Source of the DNA: an uncultured Collinsella sp.
GTDB lineage: Bacteria > Actinomycetota > Coriobacteriia > Coriobacteriales > Coriobacteriaceae
DNA length: 31,098 nt
Assembly: GCA_900545555.1 (NCBI GenBank)
Contig: UQZI01000019.1
Coordinates: 1-31,098 of the forward strand
Direction: 5' to 3'
Part shown: one piece after another, positions 1-7,345 of the stretch
Numbering within the stretch: position 1 is the stretch's first letter
How the letters are laid out: each line of letters begins with the position of its first letter
Notes under the pieces: generated by a model
Databases searched by the model: none
Told to the model about the DNA's origin: nothing
The model's input: only the letters and a program-made list of their open reading frames with translations
Position numbers and translations under genes: made by a program

Positions 1-58
1 TCCAGTTTGGATTTTATAGAGTCCTTTGTGGTGGGTTTTTGGACGCTTTGTGTTAAGT

Positions 59-79
59 TCCTAATGGAGTCCATTAGGA
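59..79. promoter_or_regulatory. 21-bp perfect palindrome overlapping the nrdR ribosome binding site
   Basis: The arms TCCTAATGGA (59-68) and TCCATTAGGA (70-79) are exact reverse complements around a single G at 69. The right arm overlaps the AGGAGG ribosome binding site (76-81) of nrdR. As DNA it looks like a dimeric repressor operator. As RNA it could pair eight bases around a GAGTC loop and hide the Shine-Dalgarno sequence. It does not match the NrdR-box consensus that I know. The symmetry is seen directly; the regulatory role is inferred. Confidence 0.55.
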
Positions 80-85
80 GGTTTG

Positions 86-535
86 ATGCGCTGTCCAAAA
101 TGCGGGTGCGAGGAGTCGAAGGTTGTCGACTCTAGGCCATCGGAGAGCAACGACGCCATTCGTCGTCGACGCGAGTGCGTCAAATGCGGCTATCGGTTCA
201 CGACGTACGAGCGCCGTGAGGAAATGCCTCTCCTTGTGGTCAAGAAAGATGGGCGCAAGGAGACGTTCGATCGGCAGAAGCTCATGCGTGGGCTCCTGGC
301 TGCTACCGTTAAGCGGAGCGTGCCAGTCGAGGCGCTGGATAACCTCATCGATGACATCGAATCGGAGTTGAGGGACGAGGGCGTTAATGAGGTTTCCTCG
401 CATGACCTGGGAAGCATGGTCCTCAAGCGTTTGGTAGACGTAGACAAGGTGGCGTACATTCGCTTCGCGTCGGTCTATAGGGACTTCAAGGACGTTGATG
501 AGTTCAGCGAGGAGCTGAGGAGCCTTAATGACTGA
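86..535 (+). CDS. nrdR: NrdR, zinc-ribbon/ATP-cone repressor of ribonucleotide reductase genes
   Basis: The 149-residue product matches NrdR in length and layout. NrdR senses ATP/dATP and represses ribonucleotide reductase genes. An N-terminal zinc ribbon has Cys3, Cys6, Cys31 and Cys34, with the typical VDSRPSE segment between the pairs, and an ATP-cone fills roughly residues 47-140. A TTG at 83 is in frame, but only the ATG at 86 is workably spaced from AGGAGG (76-81), so I use 86. The gene overlaps dut by 8 bases, which suggests translational coupling. A palindrome sits on its ribosome binding site. Its GC content (about 57% in one line counted) is lower than that of dut just downstream (about 67%). 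No reductase gene is in the window. Confidence 0.95.
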   Translation: MRCPKCGCEESKVVDSRPSESNDAIRRRRECVKCGYRFTTYERREEMPLLVVKKDGRKETFDRQKLMRGLLAATVKRSVPVEALDNLIDDIESELRDEGVNEVSSHDLGSMVLKRLVDVDKVAYIRFASVYRDFKDVDEFSEELRSLND

Positions 536-965
536 CGACAGGATCGACCTTCCCATCAAGCGGCTCGACCCCACGGTCGAGCTCCCGACCTACGCCTACG
601 AGGGGGACGCCGGCCTCGACCTCAGGGCAAACGAGGACGTGACGCTCGCCCCGCACGAGCGCCGGCTCGTCTCGACGGGCCTGGCCGTCGCCATCCCGGA
701 GGGCTACGCGGGCTTCGTGCAGCCCAGAAGCGGGCTCGCGCTGCGCGAGGGCCTCTCGATGGCGAACACCCCCGGCCTCATCGACGCCCACTACCGCGGC
801 GAGCTCAAGGTCTGCGCCGTCAACCTCGACGACCGCGAGCCCATACGCATCGAGCGCGGCGAGCGCATCGCGCAGCTCGTCATCCAGCGCGTCCCCGTCG
901 TCCGCCTCGTCGAGGTCGACGAGCTCGACGAGACGGACCGCGGAGCCGGCTCGAGCGGCGTCTAG
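528..965 (+). CDS. dut: dUTP diphosphatase (trimeric dUTPase)
   Basis: Hydrolyses dUTP to dUMP and pyrophosphate, keeping uracil out of DNA and feeding thymidylate synthesis. The 145-residue protein shows the five trimeric dUTPase motifs: DAGLDL near residue 28, PRSGLA near 65, GLIDAHYRGEL near 84, RGERIAQLVI near 110, and a C-terminal RGAGSSGV in place of the more usual glycine/phenylalanine-rich RGxGGFGSTG. The missing aromatic in motif 5 is a mild oddity. The ATG at 528 lies inside the end of nrdR (overlap 528-535), with AGGAG five bases upstream, so the two genes are probably co-translated and form a small nucleotide-pool operon. Confidence 0.95.
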   Translation: MTDDRIDLPIKRLDPTVELPTYAYEGDAGLDLRANEDVTLAPHERRLVSTGLAVAIPEGYAGFVQPRSGLALREGLSMANTPGLIDAHYRGELKVCAVNLDDREPIRIERGERIAQLVIQRVPVVRLVEVDELDETDRGAGSSGV

Positions 966-1046
966 CGCTCCTCGCATCAGGTTCCCCCGCCGCCGGAGCG
1001 GCGTCCGAACGCAGTGTACGTGTCACAACGGAAAGGGATGCATTAC

Positions 1047-2360
1047 ATGGAAAAGTTCTTCAAGGCCCAGCAGAGGGGGTCGAGCGTCGGACAGGAGCTT
1101 CGCGCCGGCCTGACGACGTTCCTCGCGATGGCGTACATCATCGCGGTGAACCCCTCGCTGCTCACCCAGGCGGGCATTCCCGCGACGGCCGCCGTCACCG
1201 CCACCTGCGTCGGCGCCGGCATCATGACGATCTGCATGGGCCTGTTCTCCAACCGCCCGCTCGCCTGCGCCTCCGGCATGGGCGTCAACGCCGTCTTCGC
1301 CTTCAGCCTGACCGCCATCGCGGGCGGCGACTGGCACGCCGCGAGCGCCGTCATCTTCGTCGAGGGCGTCGCGATCCTCATCCTGGTCCTCTGCGGCCTG
1401 CGCGAGGCCATCATGGACGCGATCCCCGTGTCCCTGCGTCACGCGATCTCTGTCGGCCTCGGCCTGTTCATCGCGATGATCGGCCTCAAGGACGGCGGCA
1501 TCATCGTCGCCGACGAGTCCACGATGGTCGCCCTCGGCGACGTCTTCAGCCCGACCTTCCTCGTCGGCCTCATCTCCATCATCGCGACGATCGTGCTGTA
1601 CGCGATGAACGTCAAGGGCTCGCTGCTGCTTGGCATCATCGTCGCCGTCGTCGCCGGCATCCCCCTCGGCGTCACGCAGCTCCCCGCCGGCATCGTGTCC
1701 GGCCTTGACTTCTCCTCCTTCGGCGCGCCGTTCCTCGCCGACGAGTCCGGCGTGATGGGCATCGCCAAGGTCGTCACCAACCCCACGCTGCTCGTCTTCG
1801 CGTTCTCCCTCATGATGTCCGACTTCTTCGACACCATGGGAACCGCGATGGCCGTCGCCAAGCAGGGCGAGTTCTTGACCGAGGACGGCAATGTCGAGGA
1901 CATCCGTCCCATCCTGGTCGTCGACTCCGTGGCCGCTGCCGCCGGTGGCTTTATGGGCGTCTCCTCCATCACCACCTTCGTCGAGTCCACCTCTGGCGCT
2001 GCCGACGGTGGCCGCACGGGTCTCACCTCCGTCACCACCGGCGTGCTGTTCATTCTCGCCGCATTCTTCTCCCCCATCGTCACCATCGTTTCCAGCGCCG
2101 CCACCTGCGGTGCTCTGGTCTACGTCGGCTACCTCATGATGAGCGAGGCCTCCGAGATCGACTGGTCCGACGTGTCGCAGGGCTTCCCGGCGTTCATGAT
2201 TGTCGCCGGCGTGCCCTTCACCTACTCCATCTCTGCCGGCATTGGTCTGGGCTTTATCGCCTACGTGGTCGTCGCGCTCGTTAAGGGCGAGGCCTCCAAG
2301 ATCAAACCGCTCATGTGGATCGCAGCCCTTGCCTTCCTCGTCTACTTCTTCGTAGCGTAG
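1047..2360 (+). CDS. NCS2-family purine permease (AzgA/PbuG type, hypoxanthine/guanine/adenine)
   Basis: A polytopic membrane protein of about 437 residues that resembles the AzgA/PbuG branch of the NCS2 nucleobase:cation symporters. Recognisable pieces are the N-terminal EKFFK...ELRAGLTTFLAMAYIIAVNP, the segment SGMGVNAVFAF and the core motif FFDTMGTAMAVAKQ, plus a dozen or so hydrophobic segments. In-frame starts exist at 1014 (GTG) and 1038 (ATG). The ATG at 1047 gives the family-typical N terminus MEKFF and lies about ten bases after GGAAAGG. It follows dut by 81 bases. The exact purine cannot be read from sequence. The last 14 codons (WIAALAFLVYFFVA) recur at 4378-4422 between the two surface-protein genes. 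Confidence 0.9.
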   Translation: MEKFFKAQQRGSSVGQELRAGLTTFLAMAYIIAVNPSLLTQAGIPATAAVTATCVGAGIMTICMGLFSNRPLACASGMGVNAVFAFSLTAIAGGDWHAASAVIFVEGVAILILVLCGLREAIMDAIPVSLRHAISVGLGLFIAMIGLKDGGIIVADESTMVALGDVFSPTFLVGLISIIATIVLYAMNVKGSLLLGIIVAVVAGIPLGVTQLPAGIVSGLDFSSFGAPFLADESGVMGIAKVVTNPTLLVFAFSLMMSDFFDTMGTAMAVAKQGEFLTEDGNVEDIRPILVVDSVAAAAGGFMGVSSITTFVESTSGAADGGRTGLTSVTTGVLFILAAFFSPIVTIVSSAATCGALVYVGYLMMSEASEIDWSDVSQGFPAFMIVAGVPFTYSISAGIGLGFIAYVVVALVKGEASKIKPLMWIAALAFLVYFFVA

Positions 2361-2390
2361 CGGCAAAGCTGCCAAAGCAGAACACCAAAG

Positions 2391-2427
2391 CGCGGGGTCG
2401 CATCGAGCGGCTCCGCGTTTTTCTTTT
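2391..2427 (+). terminator. Intrinsic terminator after the purine permease
   Basis: An 11-bp stem with two G-U pairs (2391-2401 with 2407-2417), loop ATCGA, followed by TTTTTCTTTT. It starts 30 bases after the permease stop. A diverged copy lies at 4451-4486, in the same position relative to the fossil permease tail. Confidence 0.85.
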
Positions 2428-2470
2428 AAAGCCAGGCAACGCACGGACGCGCGATGTATTGCTTCCCAAG

Positions 2471-2567
2471 TTTTGGACATTTTGCCCTCCAAACGGCACT
2501 ACCGCCGGCTACATCCTGCAGATATGCTGGGCGTAATCGCATAGGCCCTATGAGGATGGGAGTAACC
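2471..2567 (+). promoter_or_regulatory. Leader of surface-protein gene 1, conserved with that of gene 2
   Basis: This 97-nt block aligns without gaps to 4530-4626, directly upstream of the second paralogue, with about 84 of 97 bases identical by my count. A 29-nt stretch is invariant around GCCCTCCAAACGGCACTACC, and the block ends with ATGAG-N2-GGGAG and the start codon. It contains a possible small hairpin CGGC-ACTACC-GCCG. I could not pick convincing -35/-10 boxes. It probably carries the promoter and 5' UTR. Confidence 0.5.
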
Positions 2568-4355
2568 ATGGCCGCCTTGTTCACGACCCCCAAGCACAAT
2601 GACAAAACCTCTGGAGCCCATTTTGTCGAGCCCGACGTGCGCCGTCGCACGTCGCTCGCACACGGCAGCTGGCACCGCGTGACACGCCGCATCGTTGTAG
2701 GCGCCGTATGCGCGCTCACGGTAAGTTCGTTGCTCATGCCGAGCGTCTCGCTCGCAGCCGAGTGGGTGGACGTCGGCGGCGTCCGCCACGAAGCGGCCGC
2801 GGGACCCACGGGAGACGCCGCCGGCACCTGGAGCTGGGACGGCGCCGACGATATGAAGCTCAACGGCTATGACGGCGGTGCGATCAATGCTGCAGGCAAG
2901 CTCAACATTGCCTACGAGGGCAAGAACACCGTGAAAACCGAGCCCGATTACACCGGAGCCGCCATCAAAGCGCAGGATGGCACTAGCCAGAAAGCAGAGT
3001 TGAACATAACGAGCTCGAATAGCGCGGATGAGCTCAATGTGACAGCCGAGGCCGATGCAATTAAATCCACAGGCGACCTCTCCATTTCTGGCCCAGGCAC
3101 TGTGAACACCACAAGCACCTCTTCCGACGGAATTGAGGCAAAGGGCGATCTCTCTATCACAGGCTCGGGCACTGTGAATGCAACGGGCGGTACCGAAGGC
3201 ATCCAATCCAAGGGCAAGACCACCATCGATTCCTCTGGCACAGTGATCGCTAAAGGAGACGAAGGTTACGGCATCGCCGCGGATAGTGACCTGATCATCA
3301 AAGGCGGTGGCAAGGTAGAAGCAAGCTCTATAGAAGAAGCGGCGATTTGGGCTGACGGCAACATCGACATCTTGGGCGGCAGCCAGGTTAAGGCAAACTC
3401 CGAGGAGGATCTTGCCGTCGACACTGAGGGCAGTCTCGCGGTCACGAACGCCTCCCTTGACGCAAGCGGTGTTGAATATGGTGTCTATGCCTACAAGGGC
3501 GTTACGCTCGATCACGCGACCGTGACGGTCCGTACAAGCGCGAGCGGCGGCCAGGCCATCGCCCTCATCACTGACGGGGACGACATCGTCATCAAGAATG
3601 GTTCCATCGTGGACGCGTTCGCGGAAGGCAAATTCTCGGTTGCAATCTCTACCAGAAACCACCAGCCAAACGTCGCTGGCGGACACATCTACATCAGCGA
3701 CTCCGTTGTCAAGGCTATAGCCCGCTATGTCGAGTCCGGTAGCGACGGCCCCGATCACTACAGCAACGACCAAAGCGGCGGGGTCATCCCTGAGCCTAGG
3801 GGTCTGAACATCGGTATCTTCGCCCAGACCTACGAGGGCATCGCGCCCGCGAGTATCTCGATCGTCCGCAGCAAGCTCACGGCCGAGGGAGACACGGCGG
3901 CAATCTTCGCTCTTGCCATAAGCGAGGATGGCAAGGCGATCGGCACCATCGAGATCGAAGGCGCTCCCATCCAGACGCCCGCAGGCGGCAAGATCATTAA
4001 CTATCGCTACGAAGAAGAGTACGGCCCCAGCATCTCCTACGAGGCAGGTCAAACCATCGGCACGGGCGACACCACGATCGACTCCCCCTATAACGAAGCT
4101 GTCGCCAAGAGCACGGTCATCGTGCCTCTCGAGGAGATAAAACCCGAGGAAAAGTCCGGCGAGACCAAGCCCAAGGGTTCCAAGTCCGAGGGCACGAAGA
4201 CGACCAAGACCGTTGCAGTTGCAGCCACGGGAGCCAAGACCACCGGCAAGCTCGCGGCAACCGGCGACGCCTCGAACGCAGCCATCGTGGCAGCCGCCCT
4301 TGCAGGAACAGCCGCCATCGCCGCGGGCGCCGTGGTGAGCCGCAAGCGCTCGTAA
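2568..4355 (+). CDS. Cell-wall-anchored surface protein with beta-helix-like repeats, copy 1 (LAATG sorting signal)
   Basis: A 595-residue secreted protein; no enzyme activity is recognised. It has an unusually long signal region (basic 41-residue N part, hydrophobic 42-64, cleavage likely near LAA-E at 64-65). Next comes a conserved GTWSWDGADD-KLN block (about 85-110), then roughly 20-residue repeats of the type GDLSISGPGTVNA...DGI (about 140-330), which suggest a parallel beta-helix like the Cthe_2159/carbohydrate-binding families. A Lys/Pro/Glu-rich stalk (about 520-555) precedes the C-terminal sorting signal LAATG (562-566), an Ala-rich membrane helix and RKRS. LAxTG is the class E sortase motif. 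I chose the ATG at 2568 because GGGAG lies six bases upstream and the paralogue has the same context. A role in adhesion or glycan binding is inference. Confidence 0.85.
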   Translation: MAALFTTPKHNDKTSGAHFVEPDVRRRTSLAHGSWHRVTRRIVVGAVCALTVSSLLMPSVSLAAEWVDVGGVRHEAAAGPTGDAAGTWSWDGADDMKLNGYDGGAINAAGKLNIAYEGKNTVKTEPDYTGAAIKAQDGTSQKAELNITSSNSADELNVTAEADAIKSTGDLSISGPGTVNTTSTSSDGIEAKGDLSITGSGTVNATGGTEGIQSKGKTTIDSSGTVIAKGDEGYGIAADSDLIIKGGGKVEASSIEEAAIWADGNIDILGGSQVKANSEEDLAVDTEGSLAVTNASLDASGVEYGVYAYKGVTLDHATVTVRTSASGGQAIALITDGDDIVIKNGSIVDAFAEGKFSVAISTRNHQPNVAGGHIYISDSVVKAIARYVESGSDGPDHYSNDQSGGVIPEPRGLNIGIFAQTYEGIAPASISIVRSKLTAEGDTAAIFALAISEDGKAIGTIEIEGAPIQTPAGGKIINYRYEEEYGPSISYEAGQTIGTGDTTIDSPYNEAVAKSTVIVPLEEIKPEEKSGETKPKGSKSEGTKTTKTVAVAATGAKTTGKLAATGDASNAAIVAAALAGTAAIAAGAVVSRKRS

Positions 4356-4376
4356 ACACTTTTTCGCACGGGACGG

Positions 4377-4422
4377 GTGGATCGCGGCCCTTGCCTTCCT
4401 CGTCTACTTCTTCGTAGCGTAA
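4377..4422 (+). pseudogene. Fossil copy of the 3' end of the purine permease gene
   Basis: Fourteen codons encoding WIAALAFLVYFFVA plus a stop are repeated here from the end of the permease gene (2316-2360), with one base difference inside the coding part and TAA instead of TAG. The downstream terminator is also copied. No permease body or start precedes it. It marks the left edge of the second unit of a roughly 2.06-kb tandem duplication (offset 2315 to 4377). Confidence 0.85.
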
Positions 4423-4450
4423 GGGCAAGGCTGCAAAAGCTGAACAATAA

Positions 4451-4486
4451 AGCGCGGAGTCGCCATGCGGCCCCGCGCTTTTCTTT
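4451..4486 (+). terminator. Intrinsic terminator between the two surface-protein genes
   Basis: A GC-rich stem (4451-4463 with 4467-4479, one mismatch and one G-U pair) is followed by TTTTCTTTT. It is the duplicated counterpart of the terminator at 2391-2427 and now ends transcription of surface-protein gene 1. Confidence 0.75.
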
Positions 4487-4529
4487 TAGCGCCGGTCCCT
4501 GCGCCGGCGTGCGGCCTATTTCTCCCCCA

Positions 4530-4626
4530 TTTTGGCCATTTTGCCCTCCAAACGGCACTACCGCCGGCAACATCCAGCAGATACGCTGAATCTAGTCGTA
4601 TAGGCCCTATGAGAACGGGAGCAACC
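4530..4626 (+). promoter_or_regulatory. Leader of surface-protein gene 2, conserved with that of gene 1
   Basis: Same length (97 nt to the ATG) as the leader at 2471-2567 and gap-free against it. Most differences fall in one ten-base block (4590-4599). Equal spacing and strong conservation suggest that both genes are under the same control. Confidence 0.5.
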
Positions 4627-6411
4627 ATGGCAGCCTTGTTCACGACCCCCAAACGCAATGACACTACCGCCGGAACCCATGTTGCCGAACCCGACGTTCG
4701 CCGTCGCATAGGACTCGCGCACGGCAGCTGGCGCCGCGTGACGCGCCGCATCGTCGCGGGCGCCGTGTGCGCGCTCACGGTGAGCTCGCTGCTCATGCCG
4801 AGCGTCTCGCTCGCAGCGGAATGGGTCAAGGTCGGCGGCAACAAGTACAACACCGCGGCGAGCGACGAGGCCGGTACCTGGTCGTGGGACGGCGCCGACG
4901 ACTTGAAGCTCAACAACTATAACGGCGGCGAGATCCAGGCCGCAGGCAAGCTCAACGTGAATTACTCGGGAACCAACATCGTCACTGCCGAATGGATCGA
5001 AAGCATCAACGTTTCTCATGGCACTAACGAGAATGCCGAGCTCAATATCCAAGGCGACGAGGGCGGCACGCTCAGCGTGACATCTACTGAGGACGCTATC
5101 CTCTCCACGGGTAATATCAACATCGACGGAGCCGGATCCGTCAACGCCACGAGCACTGGGTTTGATGCCATCAATGCCGGAGGTGATCTCGCTATCAAAG
5201 GTTCGGGCAACGTCAACGCCACGGGTGCATCGGATGGCATCAGGGCAAACGGCAATATCACGATTGACGACAGCGGAGTCGTCGCCGCCAGGGCTACCAA
5301 GGACAAGGGTATTGGAGCCGACAAGAACCTCACCATCAAGGGTGGCGGGACGGTCGAGGCAAGCTCAGCCGATGGTGAGGCCCTTTGGAGCGGCGGCAAT
5401 ATCAACATCTCGGACGGCAGCCAGGTCAAGGCAAGCTCCGAGAAAGACGCTGCCGTCGAGGCCAAGGGCAGCCTCGCAGCCACAAACGCCTCCCTCAACG
5501 TAAACGGTGTTGAATATGGCGTCTATGCCCACAAGGGCATCACCCTCGATCATGCAAACGTGACGGTCCGTGCAAGTAAAGGCAGATACGGTGGCGCCAA
5601 CGCCCTCTTCACCTACCAGGACGACATCGTCGTCAAGAACGGCTCCACCGTGGACGCGTTTGCGGAAGGCGAGGTTTCGGCTGCATTCTCCACCAGAAAC
5701 GATCGACCCAACGAGAAGGGCGGCCACATCTACATCAGCGACTCCGTTGTCAAGGCCATAGCCCGCTATGTCGAGAACGGCGACGGCCCCATCCCCTACA
5801 GCGAAAACCAAGATGGCGAGACGAGGCGCGAACCCCAAGGCGAGAACATCGGCATCATCGCCCAGACCAGCGAGGGCGTCACACCCGCAGTCATCTCGAT
5901 CATCCGCAGCAAGGTAACGGCCGAAGGAGATACAGCGGCAATCTTTGCCCGTGCCATGAGCGCTGACGGCAAGACAATCGGCACCATCAAGATTGAGAAC
6001 GCCGCCATCCAGACGCCCGAAGGCGGCAAGGTCATTGACTATCGCAAGCTCCGTGACGGCATCTACGAGGCAGGCCAAGCCATCGGCACGGGCGACGCCA
6101 CGGTCGACTCCCTCTATATCAAAGCAGTCGCCAAAAGTACGACCATCGCACCTCCCGAGTTAGCCAAGCCGGAAGACCCCAAGCCCGACGAGACCAAGCC
6201 CGCAGAAAGCAAGCCCGCGGAGTCCAAGCAGAACCCCAAGCCTGAGGGCTCAAAGCCGACCAAGGCCGTTGCGGCTTCAACCACGAAAGCCAAGACTACC
6301 GGCGTGCTCGCGGCAACCGGCGACACCTCGGGTGCGGCCATCGTGGCAACCGTCCTTGCGGGAACAGCCGCTATCGCCGCAGGCACCATGGCGAGCCGTA
6401 AGCGTTCTTAG
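4627..6411 (+). CDS. Cell-wall-anchored surface protein with beta-helix-like repeats, copy 2 (LAATG sorting signal)
   Basis: A 594-residue paralogue of the preceding gene, with the same order of parts: long basic N-terminal leader with a nearly identical signal helix, the GTWSWDGADDLKLN block, beta-helix-like repeats (GSVNATSTGFDAINAGG and similar), and a conserved GGHIYISDSVVKAIARYVE segment in the middle. The C-terminal stalk is richer in Pro (PKPDETKPAESKPAESK), followed by LAATG near 561-565, a hydrophobic stretch and RKRS. The ATG at 4627 follows GGGAG with the same spacing as in copy 1. The proteins are closest in the signal region and the GGHIYISD segment and differ most in the loops and stalk, as expected for surface proteins under diversifying pressure. 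Function is unknown; exposure on the cell wall is likely. Confidence 0.85.
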   Translation: MAALFTTPKRNDTTAGTHVAEPDVRRRIGLAHGSWRRVTRRIVAGAVCALTVSSLLMPSVSLAAEWVKVGGNKYNTAASDEAGTWSWDGADDLKLNNYNGGEIQAAGKLNVNYSGTNIVTAEWIESINVSHGTNENAELNIQGDEGGTLSVTSTEDAILSTGNINIDGAGSVNATSTGFDAINAGGDLAIKGSGNVNATGASDGIRANGNITIDDSGVVAARATKDKGIGADKNLTIKGGGTVEASSADGEALWSGGNINISDGSQVKASSEKDAAVEAKGSLAATNASLNVNGVEYGVYAHKGITLDHANVTVRASKGRYGGANALFTYQDDIVVKNGSTVDAFAEGEVSAAFSTRNDRPNEKGGHIYISDSVVKAIARYVENGDGPIPYSENQDGETRREPQGENIGIIAQTSEGVTPAVISIIRSKVTAEGDTAAIFARAMSADGKTIGTIKIENAAIQTPEGGKVIDYRKLRDGIYEAGQAIGTGDATVDSLYIKAVAKSTTIAPPELAKPEDPKPDETKPAESKPAESKQNPKPEGSKPTKAVAASTTKAKTTGVLAATGDTSGAAIVATVLAGTAAIAAGTMASRKRS

Positions 6412-6468
6412 ACGCCTCTGCGCACATGGCAGCTCCCGCGAAGGCCCCGAGCCCCAGCACCGTTTAAC

Positions 6469-6506
6469 AACGCCACCGCCGAGCTCCCCTCCGGCGGTGG
6501 CGTTTT
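6469..6506 (+). terminator. Intrinsic terminator after surface-protein gene 2
   Basis: A perfect 13-bp stem, AACGCCACCGCCG (6469-6481) with its complement at 6492-6504, has a 10-nt loop and runs into TTTT. It differs from the two terminators upstream, so the duplicated unit ends before this point. Confidence 0.9.
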
Positions 6507-6618
6507 CCATATGCGTCCGCAGGGGATGCACGAGATTGTCTTTGGTCTAGCCCAACCGGCATGCGCTGGCGTGCGACAATTGGGACTGCCGATATCACAA
6601 CACTGAGAGAAGTAGGCC

Positions 6619-7284
6619 ATGGAAGCGCATCAAAAGCAGATAACCGTCTATTCGAATCATGCGGAAAGCGCGCCTGCCATCTACTTCCCCGTAGTCATGG
6701 GCGACGGCAGCGAGGTTTATGAACGCTGCCGAGAGCTCGACTGCCCACCGTTCACCCTTGTCGCCATTGGCGGTCTCAACTGGAATCGCGAGCTGAGCCC
6801 CTGGGAATGCGACGGAACCGTACGCGATGCCGAGCCTTTCGACGGCCAAGCTGCCGGTTTTCTTGATGAGCTGCTGAATCAGATAATCCCCCAGGTGGAG
6901 TCGTCGCTTCCTCAGCCGCCCACCTGGCGCGGCATTGCCGGCTACTCGCTCGCGGGCCTCTTCGCGCTTTGGTCCCTCTGGCAAACCGGCGCCTTTGACT
7001 GCGCCGCGAGCGCATCGGGGTCGCTATGGTTTCCCGACTTTGTCGACCGTGCCAGCACGGCGCCATTTGCCGGCAGCCCACAAGCCGTCTATCTGTCACT
7101 CGGCAAAAAGGAAACCAAGACGCCCAACCGCATGATGCGACACGTCCTTGAAGACACACGCGCGATGGAAGCGTTGCTCGTCGAGCGCAGCATTCCAACA
7201 ACACTGGAACTCAACCCCGGCAATCACTTTGCCCAAACCGATCTACGAATGGCGCGTGGCATACGCTGGATACTGACGCATTAA
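6619..7284 (+). CDS. Putative alpha/beta-hydrolase esterase (esterase D / IroE-like fold)
   Basis: A 221-residue cytoplasmic protein without a signal peptide. A nucleophile elbow GYSLAG places the likely catalytic Ser at 110, and a late His203 in NPGNHF fits the catalytic His. The layout (N-terminal strand, elbow at mid-length, C-terminal His) resembles the PF00756 esterase family, which includes siderophore and carboxyl esterases. The substrate cannot be told from sequence. The gene stands alone between two terminators, so it is probably monocistronic. The ribosome binding site (GAAGTAGG) before the ATG at 6619 is modest. Confidence 0.75.
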   Translation: MEAHQKQITVYSNHAESAPAIYFPVVMGDGSEVYERCRELDCPPFTLVAIGGLNWNRELSPWECDGTVRDAEPFDGQAAGFLDELLNQIIPQVESSLPQPPTWRGIAGYSLAGLFALWSLWQTGAFDCAASASGSLWFPDFVDRASTAPFAGSPQAVYLSLGKKETKTPNRMMRHVLEDTRAMEALLVERSIPTTLELNPGNHFAQTDLRMARGIRWILTH

Positions 7285-7286
7285 AA

Positions 7287-7330
7287 ATGGTGCCCACGCG
7301 CATATACGCATGGGCACCATATCTTGTTTT
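7287..7330. terminator. Bidirectional terminator between the esterase and the uracil-type permease
   Basis: The perfect 10-bp arms ATGGTGCCCA (7287-7296) and TGGGCACCAT (7311-7320) enclose an inner GCG/CGC pair and loop CATATA. T-rich sequence follows on the + strand, and TTTTAA follows the stem on the - strand. It fits the two converging genes. Confidence 0.85.
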
Positions 7331-7345
7331 ATCTGAACGCAGCTG

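Noticed and set aside
1023..2492. Long leftward open frame opposite the purine permease
   Set aside because: It is the antisense of a clear membrane-protein gene; its Asp/Gly/His-rich sequence is a typical artefact of high-GC codon bias.
2550..2567. Upstream in-frame ATGs (2550, 2556) as start of surface-protein gene 1
   Set aside because: The GGGAG ribosome site lies downstream of them, and the paralogue aligns from the later ATG.
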